From JBBRMW01 sp965246845 (GTDB taxonomy: Bacteria > Chloroflexota > Anaerolineae > Aggregatilineales > UBA2796): a stretch of 64,000 nucleotides of DNA. Below, one piece after another: positions 41,986 to 51,271 of this stretch; position 1 is the stretch's first letter, and each line of letters starts with the position of its first letter. The stretch covers positions 248,001 through 312,000 of the forward strand of contig CBDFFR010000003.1 of the NCBI GenBank assembly GCA_965246845.1, written 5' to 3'. The position numbers were made by a program, and so were the translations under genes. Below the pieces are notes generated by a model, which was given only the letters and a program-made list of their open reading frames with translations, made no database searches and was not told where the DNA came from.

Positions 41986-43395
41986 ATGTTCGATTGGCGC
42001 ATGGTCGGGTTGCTATTGATGATGGTCGCATTGCTGACGCTCGCGCTCGACGCGCCCTTTCTCGGACACCACGACGCGAATGGGATTTGGCTCGGCTCGG
42101 CAGGCCGCAATCTGTGGGAATATGGCATCGGTGGGCGCGGTTTCGTGCCAATTTTGAACCGCGCGCCGATCCCGCCTTCCATCCCGGATTATTATGTCAA
42201 TCACCCGCCGCTGGTCGTCTATGCAAGCGCACTGGCGCAGCTTTTGTGGGGTGATCACGAGCTGGCGCTGCGCATGGTCTCGATCTTCGCGACACTGCTC
42301 AGCCTGAGTGCGTTCTTTGTTTTTTTCCGCCGCTTGTTCGGGAAGGCGCGCGGGCTGCTCGCGACGGCGCTCTATGCACTGACGCCGATGATCATCTACT
42401 TTGGGCGAATGCCCAATCATGAACCGCTCGTGCTTGCATTCCTCGGTCTGTTCCTCGCCGAGTTCATGGCGTGGATTTATGGGCGCGGAAGTTGGTGGCG
42501 GCTGCTGGCCTTCGCCGCCGGTGGGGTCTGGACCGCGTGGGCGATGTTCTTTTTCATCGTGATCTGTAGCGGCGTCGGGGTGCTGTATCTGCGTGGGGCG
42601 GTGCGTCGGCGGGCGGTGCTGCTCCCGCTGATTGGCGGCGTGTTTGTTGCATCGGTCATCCTGTTTTTCTGGGTGCAATATCCCGCCACGTTTGAGCAGC
42701 TTACGCTGGCCTTTCGTTCGCGGTCGTTCGCGCTTTCAGAATACCGCTCTGATGCAGCGGCTACACTCACGGAATTTATTTCAACGACGCTGCTTCACCT
42801 GCTCGCTGACGTTGGCTTGGCTGTGCTGCTTGCGGCGGTCGGCGGGCTGTTTCTGGTTTGGCGAGATGCCAATCGGCTGCGGCGCGCGATCATCCTTGCG
42901 CTCTTGCTCGCGGGGCTGGCCTATATTATGGTATTTCGGAATGTCTCAAGCATTCATGATTACTACAAAATCTTCATGCTGCCCGCGCTCGCCGCGCTCG
43001 CGACCTATCCCATCGTTGCGCTTGCCTCATTGCCGGCTTCATACAAGCTGTTGAAGTTGGGCGCGGCTGCTGTTTTCGCTGGGTTGTGGCTCTCCGGCGC
43101 GGTGTTCATGATCAAGTGGTACAACGTTGGCGACGGCGCGGGTATTCGCGCGCTTGGTGTATTCCTCCGCGAACGCACGCCCGAACGCGCTACCGTGATG
43201 ACGAACATCGGCTTCACGCCTGCGCTTGAATATTATGCCTCGCGTTATCTGATCTGGAGCGCGCCGCGTACCAACAGCGCCGCGTCGCCGGATTTGTACT
43301 ATCTCTACTGCGCGTGGAACGACCCGACGCTGAACAACGGGGCAACCCCGCTATTCACGACGGATGGCTGCGAGGTGACACAAATCACACCCTGA
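41986..43395 (+). CDS. GT39/ArnT-like glycosyltransferase
   Basis: 469 residues from ATG 41986; a TTG at 41944 would add 14. Many helices, with the first loop FLGHHDANGIWLGSAGRNLW and YYVNHPPLVVYASALAQLLW corresponding to the Asp- and HPPL-type motifs of GT39/PMT-like enzymes. The short C-terminal soluble end has a Cys-containing segment (DLYYLYCAWND). Likely transfers a sugar from a polyprenyl carrier on the outer face. Ends just before a bidirectional terminator. Confidence 0.8.
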   Translation: MFDWRMVGLLLMMVALLTLALDAPFLGHHDANGIWLGSAGRNLWEYGIGGRGFVPILNRAPIPPSIPDYYVNHPPLVVYASALAQLLWGDHELALRMVSIFATLLSLSAFFVFFRRLFGKARGLLATALYALTPMIIYFGRMPNHEPLVLAFLGLFLAEFMAWIYGRGSWWRLLAFAAGGVWTAWAMFFFIVICSGVGVLYLRGAVRRRAVLLPLIGGVFVASVILFFWVQYPATFEQLTLAFRSRSFALSEYRSDAAATLTEFISTTLLHLLADVGLAVLLAAVGGLFLVWRDANRLRRAIILALLLAGLAYIMVFRNVSSIHDYYKIFMLPALAALATYPIVALASLPASYKLLKLGAAAVFAGLWLSGAVFMIKWYNVGDGAGIRALGVFLRERTPERATVMTNIGFTPALEYYASRYLIWSAPRTNSAASPDLYYLYCAWNDPTLNNGATPLFTTDGCEVTQITP

Positions 43396-43406
43396 AATAA
43401 ACAAAA

Positions 43407-43438
43407 CCAGCAGCCGATGATGTGCTGCTGGTGGCTTT
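43407..43438. terminator. Bidirectional terminator between GT39 and tRNA-Val
   Basis: CCAGCAGC (43407-43414), 9-nt loop, GCTGCTGG (43424-43431), with a T-run on the plus side and TTTTG on the minus side, so it can stop both convergent units. Confidence 0.75.
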
Positions 43439-43439
43439 T

Positions 43440-43513
43440 TGCCCGGTATAGGACTCGAACCTATGACCTCTTGTATGTGAAACAAGCGCTCTAACCAACT
43501 GAGCTAACCGGAC
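43440..43513 (-). tRNA. tRNA-Val (anticodon CAC)
   Basis: Minus-strand acceptor GTCCGGT pairs with ACCGGGC, the D-arm is GCTC...GAGC, and the anticodon stem CTTGT/ACAAG holds loop TTCACAT, giving anticodon CAC (valine GUG). The T-arm is ATAGG-TTCGAGT-CCTAT. CCA is not encoded. Confidence 0.95.
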
Positions 43514-43527
43514 CTGACATGCGTTGG

Positions 43528-43556
43528 AGTATAGCAGATGTGACTCGCTCGATCAA
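43528..43556 (-). promoter_or_regulatory. Promoter of tRNA-Val(CAC)
   Basis: Minus strand TTGATC (43556-43551), 17-nt spacer, TATACT (43533-43528). Confidence 0.65.
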
Positions 43557-43766
43557 GTCCAATTCCAGCAGTCAACCGACGCAAAAACTCGACGCGCTCG
43601 CCGTTGGGGTCGGATGTATCTGATCCACTGCTATCCAACCGGATTTTGACTCATCTTTGGAACCTTAATCTATCACGGACCTCCATTTCAAGGTTCTATT
43701 ACACAACCTTAACAAAGGCGGTGGACAATCTCGCGCGCTCATTCCGTCAGGTTCACGGGAGAAACC

Positions 43767-45065
43767 ATGTTAAAAACGTTCAGGCGCACCCTCTTCGTCG
43801 CTGTTGCCATCCTTCTGGCGCTATCCAGCATCGGTCCGGTTCGCGCGGCTGATCCGGTTACAATCCAGTATTGGAACATCAACACGCCGACGTTTGGCGG
43901 TCCGCAGGTCGATGCGCTGATTAAGAGCTATCAGGAAAAGAACCCGGACATCAAAGTCGAAGCACGCTCCTTCAGTGGCTACTCCGATGTTTTGCAAGCG
44001 GCTCAGGCCGCGATTGCCGCAGGCAACCCGCCCGATGTCGTCCAAATCGGCTGGCTCTATCGCCTGTACGTCGGCAACAATTTCCCGTTCGTCGCAGTTG
44101 AGGATTTGGTCAAGAAGTTCGGCGGTCAGGACCACCTGAAATTGTTCCCGCAGAACGTGCTTGATCTTCCCAAATTCAACGGCGCGCAGATGGGCATGGC
44201 CTACTCGCTCTCGAATTCGATTGTGTATTACAACGCCGATCTGTTCACGAAGGCCGGGCTTGATGTAAGCAAGCCGCCGGTCAGCATGGAAGACTGGGCG
44301 AAGGCTGGACAGGCCTTCAAGGACAAGCTGAACCTGCCCGCGGTCACGTTTGCCTATGCCGATGACAACTGGAACGCCGAAGCGTTTATGGCAAGCAACG
44401 GCGGCGGACTGCTGACCTGCGCCAATGGCAAGTACAAGACGCTCGTAGACGCGCCCGAATCGATTGAAGCCGTGCAGACGTGGGCCGACCTGAACAGCAA
44501 GGGCTACGGATTGAACGTGTTGACCAACGACGGACGCGCCGCATTCCTCGCGGGCAAAGTCGGCGCTTTCGTGCAGTCCATAGCCGCCCGTGCTGGCCTT
44601 CAAAAGGAAGCCAGCTTCGATTTGCGCGCCGCCAAATTCCCGGCATTCGGCAGCAAGCCGACCAAACTGCCCGGTGGCGGTAACATGCTGGTCATCTTCT
44701 CCGCCGATGACGCGAAGCAAAAGGCGGCATGGTCGTTCGTGCAATACCTGACGACCAAAGAAGGCTTCACGGAATGGACCAAAGGAACAGGCTACGTCCC
44801 CTTGATCCCCGGCCTGACCGAAGACGCCAAATATCTGGGCGACTTCGTTGCGCAAAACCCGATTGAAAAAGTCGCCGTCGATCAACTGCCCAACGTCATT
44901 TCGTGGACGGCTTTCCCCGGCTCGAACGGTCTGGCCGCCGGACAGTCGCTCTTTGAAGCGATGCAGAGCGCCCTCGGCGGCAAGAAGTCGGCTAAAGATG
45001 CGCTGACCGAAGCGGCAGGCAAGATCAACGGTCTGATCGGTACAGAGGCCTGCAAGACGAACTAA
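43767..45065 (+). CDS. ABC transporter sugar-binding protein (UgpB/MalE-like)
   Basis: 432 residues. Sec-type signal peptide 1-27 with an Ala-x-Ala end (PVRAADP), no lipobox. Mature fold of family 1 binding proteins: VTIQYWNINTP, YQEKNPDIKVEARSF, GNPPDVVQIGW, AYSLSNSIVYYNADLFTKAG, FVQYLTTKEGFTEWTK and GTGYVPLIPG. Resembles glycerol-3-phosphate/maltose-type binders; the ligand is unknown. Heads a three-gene importer operon with the two following permeases; no ATPase gene is included. Confidence 0.92.
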   Translation: MLKTFRRTLFVAVAILLALSSIGPVRAADPVTIQYWNINTPTFGGPQVDALIKSYQEKNPDIKVEARSFSGYSDVLQAAQAAIAAGNPPDVVQIGWLYRLYVGNNFPFVAVEDLVKKFGGQDHLKLFPQNVLDLPKFNGAQMGMAYSLSNSIVYYNADLFTKAGLDVSKPPVSMEDWAKAGQAFKDKLNLPAVTFAYADDNWNAEAFMASNGGGLLTCANGKYKTLVDAPESIEAVQTWADLNSKGYGLNVLTNDGRAAFLAGKVGAFVQSIAARAGLQKEASFDLRAAKFPAFGSKPTKLPGGGNMLVIFSADDAKQKAAWSFVQYLTTKEGFTEWTKGTGYVPLIPGLTEDAKYLGDFVAQNPIEKVAVDQLPNVISWTAFPGSNGLAAGQSLFEAMQSALGGKKSAKDALTEAAGKINGLIGTEACKTN

Positions 45066-45096
45066 CGCACATCTGCCACAATCAAGTTTGTTACCA

Positions 45097-45122
45097 GAGC
45101 CTGAGACTCGCACCTCAGGCTC
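45097..45122 (+). other. Intercistronic hairpin after binding-protein gene
   Basis: GAGCCTGAG (45097-45105), 8-nt loop, CTCAGGCTC (45114-45122), a perfect 9-bp stem without a U-tract, 32 nt after the binding-protein stop. It probably protects the upstream mRNA so that binding protein exceeds permease, as known for malE-malF. Confidence 0.55.
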
Positions 45123-45143
45123 ATGAACATATAAGGCTGGCTC

Positions 45144-46082
45144 ATGCTTCAAAGCCAAATCAAGACCACGACCCAGTCGCGCACCAGAAGTTTGCGCGGG
45201 CGACTCAATCTGCGCGCTGCTGTCCCCTACCTGTATCTGGCTCCTGCGCTGATCGTCATTGCCGTGTTCATCTTCGCCCCGCTGGTGCAGTCTGTACAAA
45301 TCAGCTTCTACCAGTGGAATTTGCTTGCTCCGAAGCAAACGTATGTCGGTCTGGATAACTACACCGCGCTATTCACCGACGAGCATTTTTATACCGTGTT
45401 GCTGCAAAGCGCAGCCTATTTATTCCTCGCACTGCTGGGTAATTTTCTATTGCCGATTGGGCTGGCGCTGCTCACCCTGCGCCTGCGACAGCGCACCGTA
45501 GGCTTTTTCCAGTCCACGCTCTTTTTACCAACAGTAGTTGCCGTCAACATTGCAGTGATTACATGGCGCTGGTTCTATTTGCCAACGGGCGGCCTCTTCA
45601 ACAGCCTGCTAGGGGCGGTCGGGCTGCCCGCGATTGGTTTCCTGCGCGACTCGTCCTATGCGCTGGTGGCGGTCTCAATCGTATCTAACTGGAAGATGCT
45701 CGGCTTCCACTTTTTGATCGCGCTTGCGGGCTTGCGTGCGATCCCCAAAGACTATCTGGAAGCAGCCGCCGTCGATGGCGCGGAAGGCTTCGCGCTCATC
45801 CGGCGCGTGATCCTGCCGTTGTTTTCGCCCACCGCGATATTTTTGTTGGTGATTACGCTCATCCGCGCGCTGGATGATACGTTCGTGCCAATCGAGGCGA
45901 TGACGCGCGGCGGGCCTTCCGGCGCTACGGAAAACCTGATGTACAGCATCTTCCTCGAAGGCTTCAAGTTTTTTCGGGCGGGACGTGCATCCGCATTGTC
46001 TATCGTGTTGATCATCCTGTACAGCGGCTTGATTTATATGCAATTCCGCCTGTTTGAAAGAAGCGTCAGCTATGATCGTTAA
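45144..46082 (+). CDS. Sugar ABC transporter permease (UgpA/MalF type)
   Basis: 312 residues with six helices. N-terminal PYLYLAPALIVIAVFIFAPL; EAA loop YLEAAAVDGAEGFALIRRVILP. Overlaps the next permease by 11 nt. Partner of the binding protein upstream. No ATPase nearby. Confidence 0.93.
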   Translation: MLQSQIKTTTQSRTRSLRGRLNLRAAVPYLYLAPALIVIAVFIFAPLVQSVQISFYQWNLLAPKQTYVGLDNYTALFTDEHFYTVLLQSAAYLFLALLGNFLLPIGLALLTLRLRQRTVGFFQSTLFLPTVVAVNIAVITWRWFYLPTGGLFNSLLGAVGLPAIGFLRDSSYALVAVSIVSNWKMLGFHFLIALAGLRAIPKDYLEAAAVDGAEGFALIRRVILPLFSPTAIFLLVITLIRALDDTFVPIEAMTRGGPSGATENLMYSIFLEGFKFFRAGRASALSIVLIILYSGLIYMQFRLFERSVSYDR

Positions 46083-46911
46083 TGCCCGCAGCCGCTGGCT
46101 TTCGCTGTCTATCCTCGGTTTTGCTACATTGCTCGTCGTCTTGCCCTTCGTCTATCAGGTCGGCATCAGCTTCAAAGCCCCGAACCGGGTCATGATCGAC
46201 GCCATTGCGCCGTTCAGTTTTCCACTCAGCATCGCGAACTACGAAACGATCCTGCGCGATATGCCGCTGCTGCGTTATCTGTGGAATAGTCTGCTCTTTG
46301 CCGCAGGCGTCACAATTGGGCAAATCGCGCTGGCCGTCCCCGCCGCCTATGCGTTCAGCTACTACCAGTTTCGCTTCAAAAACATCCTGTTGGCGCTCGT
46401 ACTGGTGAGCCTGACGATCCCGTTCGTCGTGACCTATCTGCCAAATTATTTGCTGCTCGCGCGCTGGAAGCTGCTCAATACGATCCCCGGTATGATCCTG
46501 CCGATGCTGGGTGCATCCCTCGGTTTCAGCATCTTTTTACTCCGGCAAAACTTCATGAGCTTTCCGCGCGCGATCACCGAAGCCGCAATGATCGACGGCG
46601 CGAACTCGTGGCAGATTTTGTCACGGGTGGTCACGCCCGCCAATGTCGCCGCGATTGTGGCCGTCGCGGTGTACATCCTGATCAACACCTGGAATCAATT
46701 CATCTGGCCGTTGCTGGTCGGCGGAGGCGATAAAAATAGTTACACGCTCACGGTCGGCGTCCAGTTGTTCTACGCGAATGTCGAAAGTGGCGAACAGTGG
46801 GGCGCGCTGATGGCCGCGTCGGTGCTTGCCAGCCTGCCCACCTTCATCATCTACATGGTGATGCGTCGCGCGATTTTATCCACCTTCGCTGAGGGCGCGA
46901 TCAAGGGGTGA
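46072..46911 (+). CDS. Sugar ABC transporter permease (UgpE/MalG type)
   Basis: 279 residues from ATG 46072, chosen because it overlaps the previous stop in the usual way; a start at 46054 is less likely. EAA loop ITEAAMIDGANSWQILSRVVTP; ends RRAILSTFAEGAIKG, typical for the second permease of CUT1 importers. Confidence 0.92.
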   Translation: MIVNARSRWLSLSILGFATLLVVLPFVYQVGISFKAPNRVMIDAIAPFSFPLSIANYETILRDMPLLRYLWNSLLFAAGVTIGQIALAVPAAYAFSYYQFRFKNILLALVLVSLTIPFVVTYLPNYLLLARWKLLNTIPGMILPMLGASLGFSIFLLRQNFMSFPRAITEAAMIDGANSWQILSRVVTPANVAAIVAVAVYILINTWNQFIWPLLVGGGDKNSYTLTVGVQLFYANVESGEQWGALMAASVLASLPTFIIYMVMRRAILSTFAEGAIKG

Positions 46912-47042
46912 CGCAGTATCGCTCCTAAAGTGGGACGCTGCATATCACAACACTATTCCATTCTGTGCGCCCCGCGTCACAAGCTATAACATTCTGCGCC
47001 GAAACCGATTATCATCAACAACAAAATGCAGAGGCCAGCACC

Positions 47043-47741
47043 ATGAGAATCCTCGTTGTCGATGATGAAAGTTCGATCCGCGATGCGCTGGGACGCAAGC
47101 TGCAAAAAGACGGTTACGACGTCACTGTAGCTGCCAGCGGCATCGAGGGGCTGCGCCTGTTCCACTCCGAAAAGCCGGATGCAGTCGTGCTGGATATATT
47201 GATGCCGGAAATGGACGGCCTGACCGTCTGCCAGCGCATCCGCGAGGTATCGGATATTCCCGTGCTGATGCTCTCCGCACAGGCGATCCGCGAGGATGAT
47301 ATTGTGCAAGGCCTGAACGCGGGCGCGGATGAATACCTCGTCAAACCCGTGCGCCTGAATGAATTCGCGGCGCGTGTGCGGGCGCTCCTGCGGCGTGCCG
47401 GAACGAGCGTCACCCAGAGTACGCTCCCGATTTACAACGACGGCTATCTGCTCGTGGATGTTTCGCGGCGGCAGGTTTCCGTCAAAGGCGAGAAGGTTCA
47501 TCTCACGCCGACGGAGTTCAAACTGCTCGCCCTGCTGCTCGAAAATTCCGGGCGCATCGTGACGCAACGTGAACTCCTCGAAAATGTATGGGGAACGGAA
47601 TACGTGACGGACCTGTACTATCCGCGCGTCTACGTCAGCCAGCTCCGCCGCAAGGTCGAGCCGGACCCCGCCAACCCGACCTATATCCAGACGGAACACC
47701 GCGTCGGCTACCGTTTCGAGCGCCAGCCGACCGGGACCTGA
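47043..47741 (+). CDS. OmpR-family response regulator
   Basis: 232 residues. Receiver with ILVVDDE, phospho-acceptor Asp-51 in VVLDILMP and Lys-101 in YLVKPV, then a winged-helix DNA-binding domain (LTPTEFKLLALLLENSGRIV, YYPRVYVSQLRRKVE, HRVGYRF). Followed 4 nt later by its likely cognate histidine kinase. Confidence 0.95.
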   Translation: MRILVVDDESSIRDALGRKLQKDGYDVTVAASGIEGLRLFHSEKPDAVVLDILMPEMDGLTVCQRIREVSDIPVLMLSAQAIREDDIVQGLNAGADEYLVKPVRLNEFAARVRALLRRAGTSVTQSTLPIYNDGYLLVDVSRRQVSVKGEKVHLTPTEFKLLALLLENSGRIVTQRELLENVWGTEYVTDLYYPRVYVSQLRRKVEPDPANPTYIQTEHRVGYRFERQPTGT

Positions 47742-47745
47742 GCTT

Positions 47746-49635
47746 GTGTCCGTCCTGAATGTCCTGTCGCTGGTCGTCGGCGGCGTAAGCCTGACGCTGG
47801 CCGTGATGATGCTCCTGCTCGCGCTCTGGCAGGAAACGCGCACTGCCTTGAACATCATCGCCGCGATCTTCACGGGCTGGGTCGCGGTCTGGTTTCTCGG
47901 CGTGTTGATTGGGCGAGTGGCGGCGTATACGACCGCGCCCGAAGTGCTGGTACAGTTCAGCGTGCGCTTGCTGGAAACCGGGATGGCGCTCTCGTGCGCG
48001 ATGCTCTATTTGCTCGTCGTCGTCCTGACGGGCGCGCAAAGCCGCTTCTTCCTGCGTACTGCCCTTGTTTCGATGCTCGCGATCACCGCCTTTCAGATCG
48101 GCGTGACGATGCTGGCGAGCGGCGGCCAATTCCGCATCACGGAGGACGGCACGCTGGCCTATGGCTACGGTTCCGCGCTGACGCTTGCCTATAGCTTCGC
48201 GGGCATTTTCGGCGCGGCGGTGGTCCTCTGGCAGCGGCGGCGCAAACTGGCCGATCCGCTCTACGGCTGGGCAGCGGCGCTTTTCGGCGCGGCGGCGCTC
48301 GTTGAACTGATCAGTCCGCAGTTCCGGGCGCGCGGGATACCGCTGCTCGTCGGCGCGCCTGCCGTCCTGCTGCTCAATTACACGCTCGTCAAGATGCAGG
48401 TGATTATCCCGCTCAATGGCCGCGCCGCGCAGTTGCAGGGCTTTCGCGATGTCGGCCTCGCGATCTCCAGCCGCCTGCGTCTCGATGAGGTATTACAGAC
48501 GATTGCGCGTGAAGCCGCCGCGATGCTCAAGGCTGACGGTGCGGCCATTTTCCTGAAAACAGGACCCACGCTCGAACTCGCCGCCGTGCATAACATGCCC
48601 GTGCAGTTCGTCGGCCACCAGCTCGGACCGGGCGAGGGGTTGAGCAGCCGCGTCGTGGAGAGCGGGCGGCTGGCGCAGGTTGAGGACTATCGCCGCGACT
48701 GGAAAGGCGTCCCCGATATGGAGTATGCGCGGCAGGCGTTCGGCTCCGTGATTGCCGCGCCGCTTGTTTTCCGCGAGGATATTGTCGGGGTGTTGTTCGT
48801 TGTCGTCGGTCCGCAGGGCAAGCGCTTCGACCGCGACGACGTGCGCTTGCTGGAAATGCTTGGACCGCAGGCGGCGGTCGCGATTATCAACAGCCGCCTC
48901 TTCGAGCAGCAGCAAGAACTCGACCGCATGAAGAATCAGATGATCCGCATGACCAGCCACGACCTCAAAAACCCGCTCTTCGCGGCCATGTCGCACATCG
49001 AACTGTTGCAGGAAGAGGGCGAAGGCATCCTCACGCCGACGATGCAAAGCGACATTCAGGTGACATGGACGCAGCTTACGCGCATGGAGCGCATCATTCG
49101 CGGCATCTTGGATTTGGAGCGTGTGCAATCCGGCACGCCGTCCTATCAGGAGTGCGACATCGGGCTGATCGTGCGAACCGCCGCCGAAGAAATGCAGAGC
49201 AGCGCGGATCGGCAGGGCGTGACACTGGAAGCTATCACGGGTGACGCTCTGCCGCTGATCATCGGGGACGCGCACTACATCGCGCAGGCGGTCGCCAACC
49301 TGGTCGAGAACGCGATCAAGTTCACGCGCACGGGTGGCCGCGTGACCGTAAAAGTCACGAGTGACGCCGAAACGGTGAGCATCACGGTTGCGGATACGGG
49401 CGTCGGCATCCCGGCAGAGGCACAGACGCGCATTTTCGACCGCTTTTTCCGCGCGACCCATCCGGGGATGGAACCTGTCAGCGGCACGGGACTCGGCCTC
49501 AGCCTCGTCAAGGCGGTTACGGATGCCCACGAAGGGCGCGTCTGGCTGGAAAGCGAAGTCGGAGCAGGGACGGTCTTTCATATCACGCTGCCCATCAACG
49601 GACCGAAGGGCGCGCGGCTGCGCGTGCTGGATTAG
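47746..49635 (+). CDS. Membrane histidine kinase with GAF domain
   Basis: 629 residues. About seven N-terminal helices (residues 1-225), a linker, GAF domain (about 240-395: VLQTIAREAAAMLKADGAAI, SVIAAPLVFREDIVGVLFVV), HisKA with His-405 in RMTSHDLKNPLF, then HATPase_c (NLVENAIKFT, DTGVGIP, GTGLGLS). The membrane part may sense a small molecule or voltage-like signal; it is not a known 7TM family to me. GTG start. Pairs with the OmpR regulator upstream. Confidence 0.92.
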   Translation: MSVLNVLSLVVGGVSLTLAVMMLLLALWQETRTALNIIAAIFTGWVAVWFLGVLIGRVAAYTTAPEVLVQFSVRLLETGMALSCAMLYLLVVVLTGAQSRFFLRTALVSMLAITAFQIGVTMLASGGQFRITEDGTLAYGYGSALTLAYSFAGIFGAAVVLWQRRRKLADPLYGWAAALFGAAALVELISPQFRARGIPLLVGAPAVLLLNYTLVKMQVIIPLNGRAAQLQGFRDVGLAISSRLRLDEVLQTIAREAAAMLKADGAAIFLKTGPTLELAAVHNMPVQFVGHQLGPGEGLSSRVVESGRLAQVEDYRRDWKGVPDMEYARQAFGSVIAAPLVFREDIVGVLFVVVGPQGKRFDRDDVRLLEMLGPQAAVAIINSRLFEQQQELDRMKNQMIRMTSHDLKNPLFAAMSHIELLQEEGEGILTPTMQSDIQVTWTQLTRMERIIRGILDLERVQSGTPSYQECDIGLIVRTAAEEMQSSADRQGVTLEAITGDALPLIIGDAHYIAQAVANLVENAIKFTRTGGRVTVKVTSDAETVSITVADTGVGIPAEAQTRIFDRFFRATHPGMEPVSGTGLGLSLVKAVTDAHEGRVWLESEVGAGTVFHITLPINGPKGARLRVLD

Positions 49636-49894
49636 CAAAAAATTCGTGTTGGCAGTTTTGACAAGTTGCGTATATTTTCTGTGAGTTGTTGGTGCTTGCC
49701 CATCACTGTTTGATAGCATTGACAGCGTATCGAAACCTCATTCCTCCCCAGTACCCTGTTTGTCACAGCAGCAGCGCCGCAAGGCGTTGTGCTTGAAAAG
49801 AATCCTTTTTCATCGTCAATGCAATCCCAAAAGGCGCGACCTCCATCGCTGCTTTGCGTTGCTGCGTCCTCCCTGGAACAGGAGAGTTAACTCG
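49636..49894. other. 259-nt intergenic region
   Basis: No gene. A short hairpin AGCGCC-GCAA-GGCGTT (about 49771-49786) and an AGGAG ribosome site before the next start are the only features seen. Confidence 0.4.
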
Positions 49895-51271
49895 ATGCGT
49901 GCTGCCACCCCCCGGATTATCCTTACAGGCAATCTTCGGTTGCCTGCCATCGCCGCGTCATCGCGCTGGCTCCCGCTCCTTCCCATTATGGTGGCGGGCT
50001 TGTTCCTGCGGCTGGTGTATTTGCCCATTGTGGCCTATTACGGCGATCTGGAACATTTCGCGTCGTGGGTCTATACCATCAACCGCGACGGAATGCTCAA
50101 TTTCTACAACCCGATATTTCGTTTCGCGACCTGGGATCGCACCTATCCGCCACTCTCGACGCTGTTGTTCGGCGCGGTCCGTGTGCTGTATGGTGGAGCG
50201 CCCTTCCCGGCGATGGGTATGCGCGAACCGCTGTACGTCGCGCTGCTCAAACTCGCACCGATGCTCTGCGAATTGCTCCTGATCGTTGCCGCCTACGTGT
50301 GGCTCAATCGACGCCCGGTGCTGCGCTGGGTGATCCCCGGCTTGCTGGCAATTTACCCCGGTCTGATTGCGACGACCGCGTGGTGGGGACAGTATGACGC
50401 GACGTATGTGCTATGCGTAGTGCTTGCGCTGGTCGCTTTGAACCGTGACCGCCCGCTCCTCGCGTGGGTCTTCTTCGCGGTGGCGCTGCTTTTCAAGCAG
50501 CCCGCGATTGTGCTTTCGCCGTTGATGCTCGTGATAACTTTCCGGCGCTACGGCTGGCGAAAAACGCTGCTCGGTATCGTCGTTTCCGGCCTTGTCTGCC
50601 TTGCGGCGTTCGCGCCGTTCATGCTGGCAAGCGGTCCGGTTCCCGCGCTCTCGCCCTATCTGAACGCGAGCGACGTGTTCCCCTATCTGACCAACAATGC
50701 GTGGAACTTCTGGTATTCGCTGGCCTCGCTCAACAATGGCAAGCCCGTCCATTTCGAGGATCGGCACTATCGCGACGCGCTCATGATCTTCGATCTGCTG
50801 TCCTATAAGACCGCTGGCCTGCTGATGTTCGGCTTGTACGGGCTGGTGATCATGGCGCGGATGTGGCGCGATGCACCCAAACGACGCGAGTTCGTCTGGG
50901 CGGCTGCCCTCTTCTTCGGGTTCTTCATGTTCCCGACGCAGGTTCACGAGCGCTATCTCTATCCGGTCGCGATCCTCTCACTGCTTGCCGTTTCGCAGGA
51001 TTGGCGGATGCTGTGGGTCGCCCTCGGCGTAGCGTTCACCTATAGCTACAATATTCTTGGTGTCGCAATTCCGTACCGCGATCCGAAAAATCAATTCGGT
51101 ACGGAAACGCTCGCGATCCCGACAGCGCTGTTGAATATCGCGCTCTTCATCGAAACGGCACACCTGTCATGGAAAGAGAAAGCGGTGCGCGTCGCGAAAC
51201 CGGTGGTCGCCCAATCTCATCATCGCGAAGGGGGAGCGCTTGTCAGCCCGAAGCCTGGTCAGACCGCTTGA
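49895..51271 (+). CDS. Polytopic glycosyltransferase (ALG6/GT-C type)
   Basis: 458 residues from ATG 49895, preceded by AGGAG; a longer frame to 49760 is Arg-rich and unlikely. GT-C layout: first loop YYGDLEHFASWVYTINRDG, RTYPPLSTLLFG, and the late block FPTQVHERYLYPVAIL, typical of bacterial ALG6/ALG8- or GT87-like enzymes. Probably adds hexoses from a lipid carrier. Overlaps the next gene by 32 nt. Confidence 0.8.
   Translation: MRAATPRIILTGNLRLPAIAASSRWLPLLPIMVAGLFLRLVYLPIVAYYGDLEHFASWVYTINRDGMLNFYNPIFRFATWDRTYPPLSTLLFGAVRVLYGGAPFPAMGMREPLYVALLKLAPMLCELLLIVAAYVWLNRRPVLRWVIPGLLAIYPGLIATTAWWGQYDATYVLCVVLALVALNRDRPLLAWVFFAVALLFKQPAIVLSPLMLVITFRRYGWRKTLLGIVVSGLVCLAAFAPFMLASGPVPALSPYLNASDVFPYLTNNAWNFWYSLASLNNGKPVHFEDRHYRDALMIFDLLSYKTAGLLMFGLYGLVIMARMWRDAPKRREFVWAAALFFGFFMFPTQVHERYLYPVAILSLLAVSQDWRMLWVALGVAFTYSYNILGVAIPYRDPKNQFGTETLAIPTALLNIALFIETAHLSWKEKAVRVAKPVVAQSHHREGGALVSPKPGQTA

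Noticed and set aside
43821..45338. Minus-strand 505-codon open frame
   Set aside because: Long shadow frame caused by high GC; the plus strand codes a clear binding protein and permease here.
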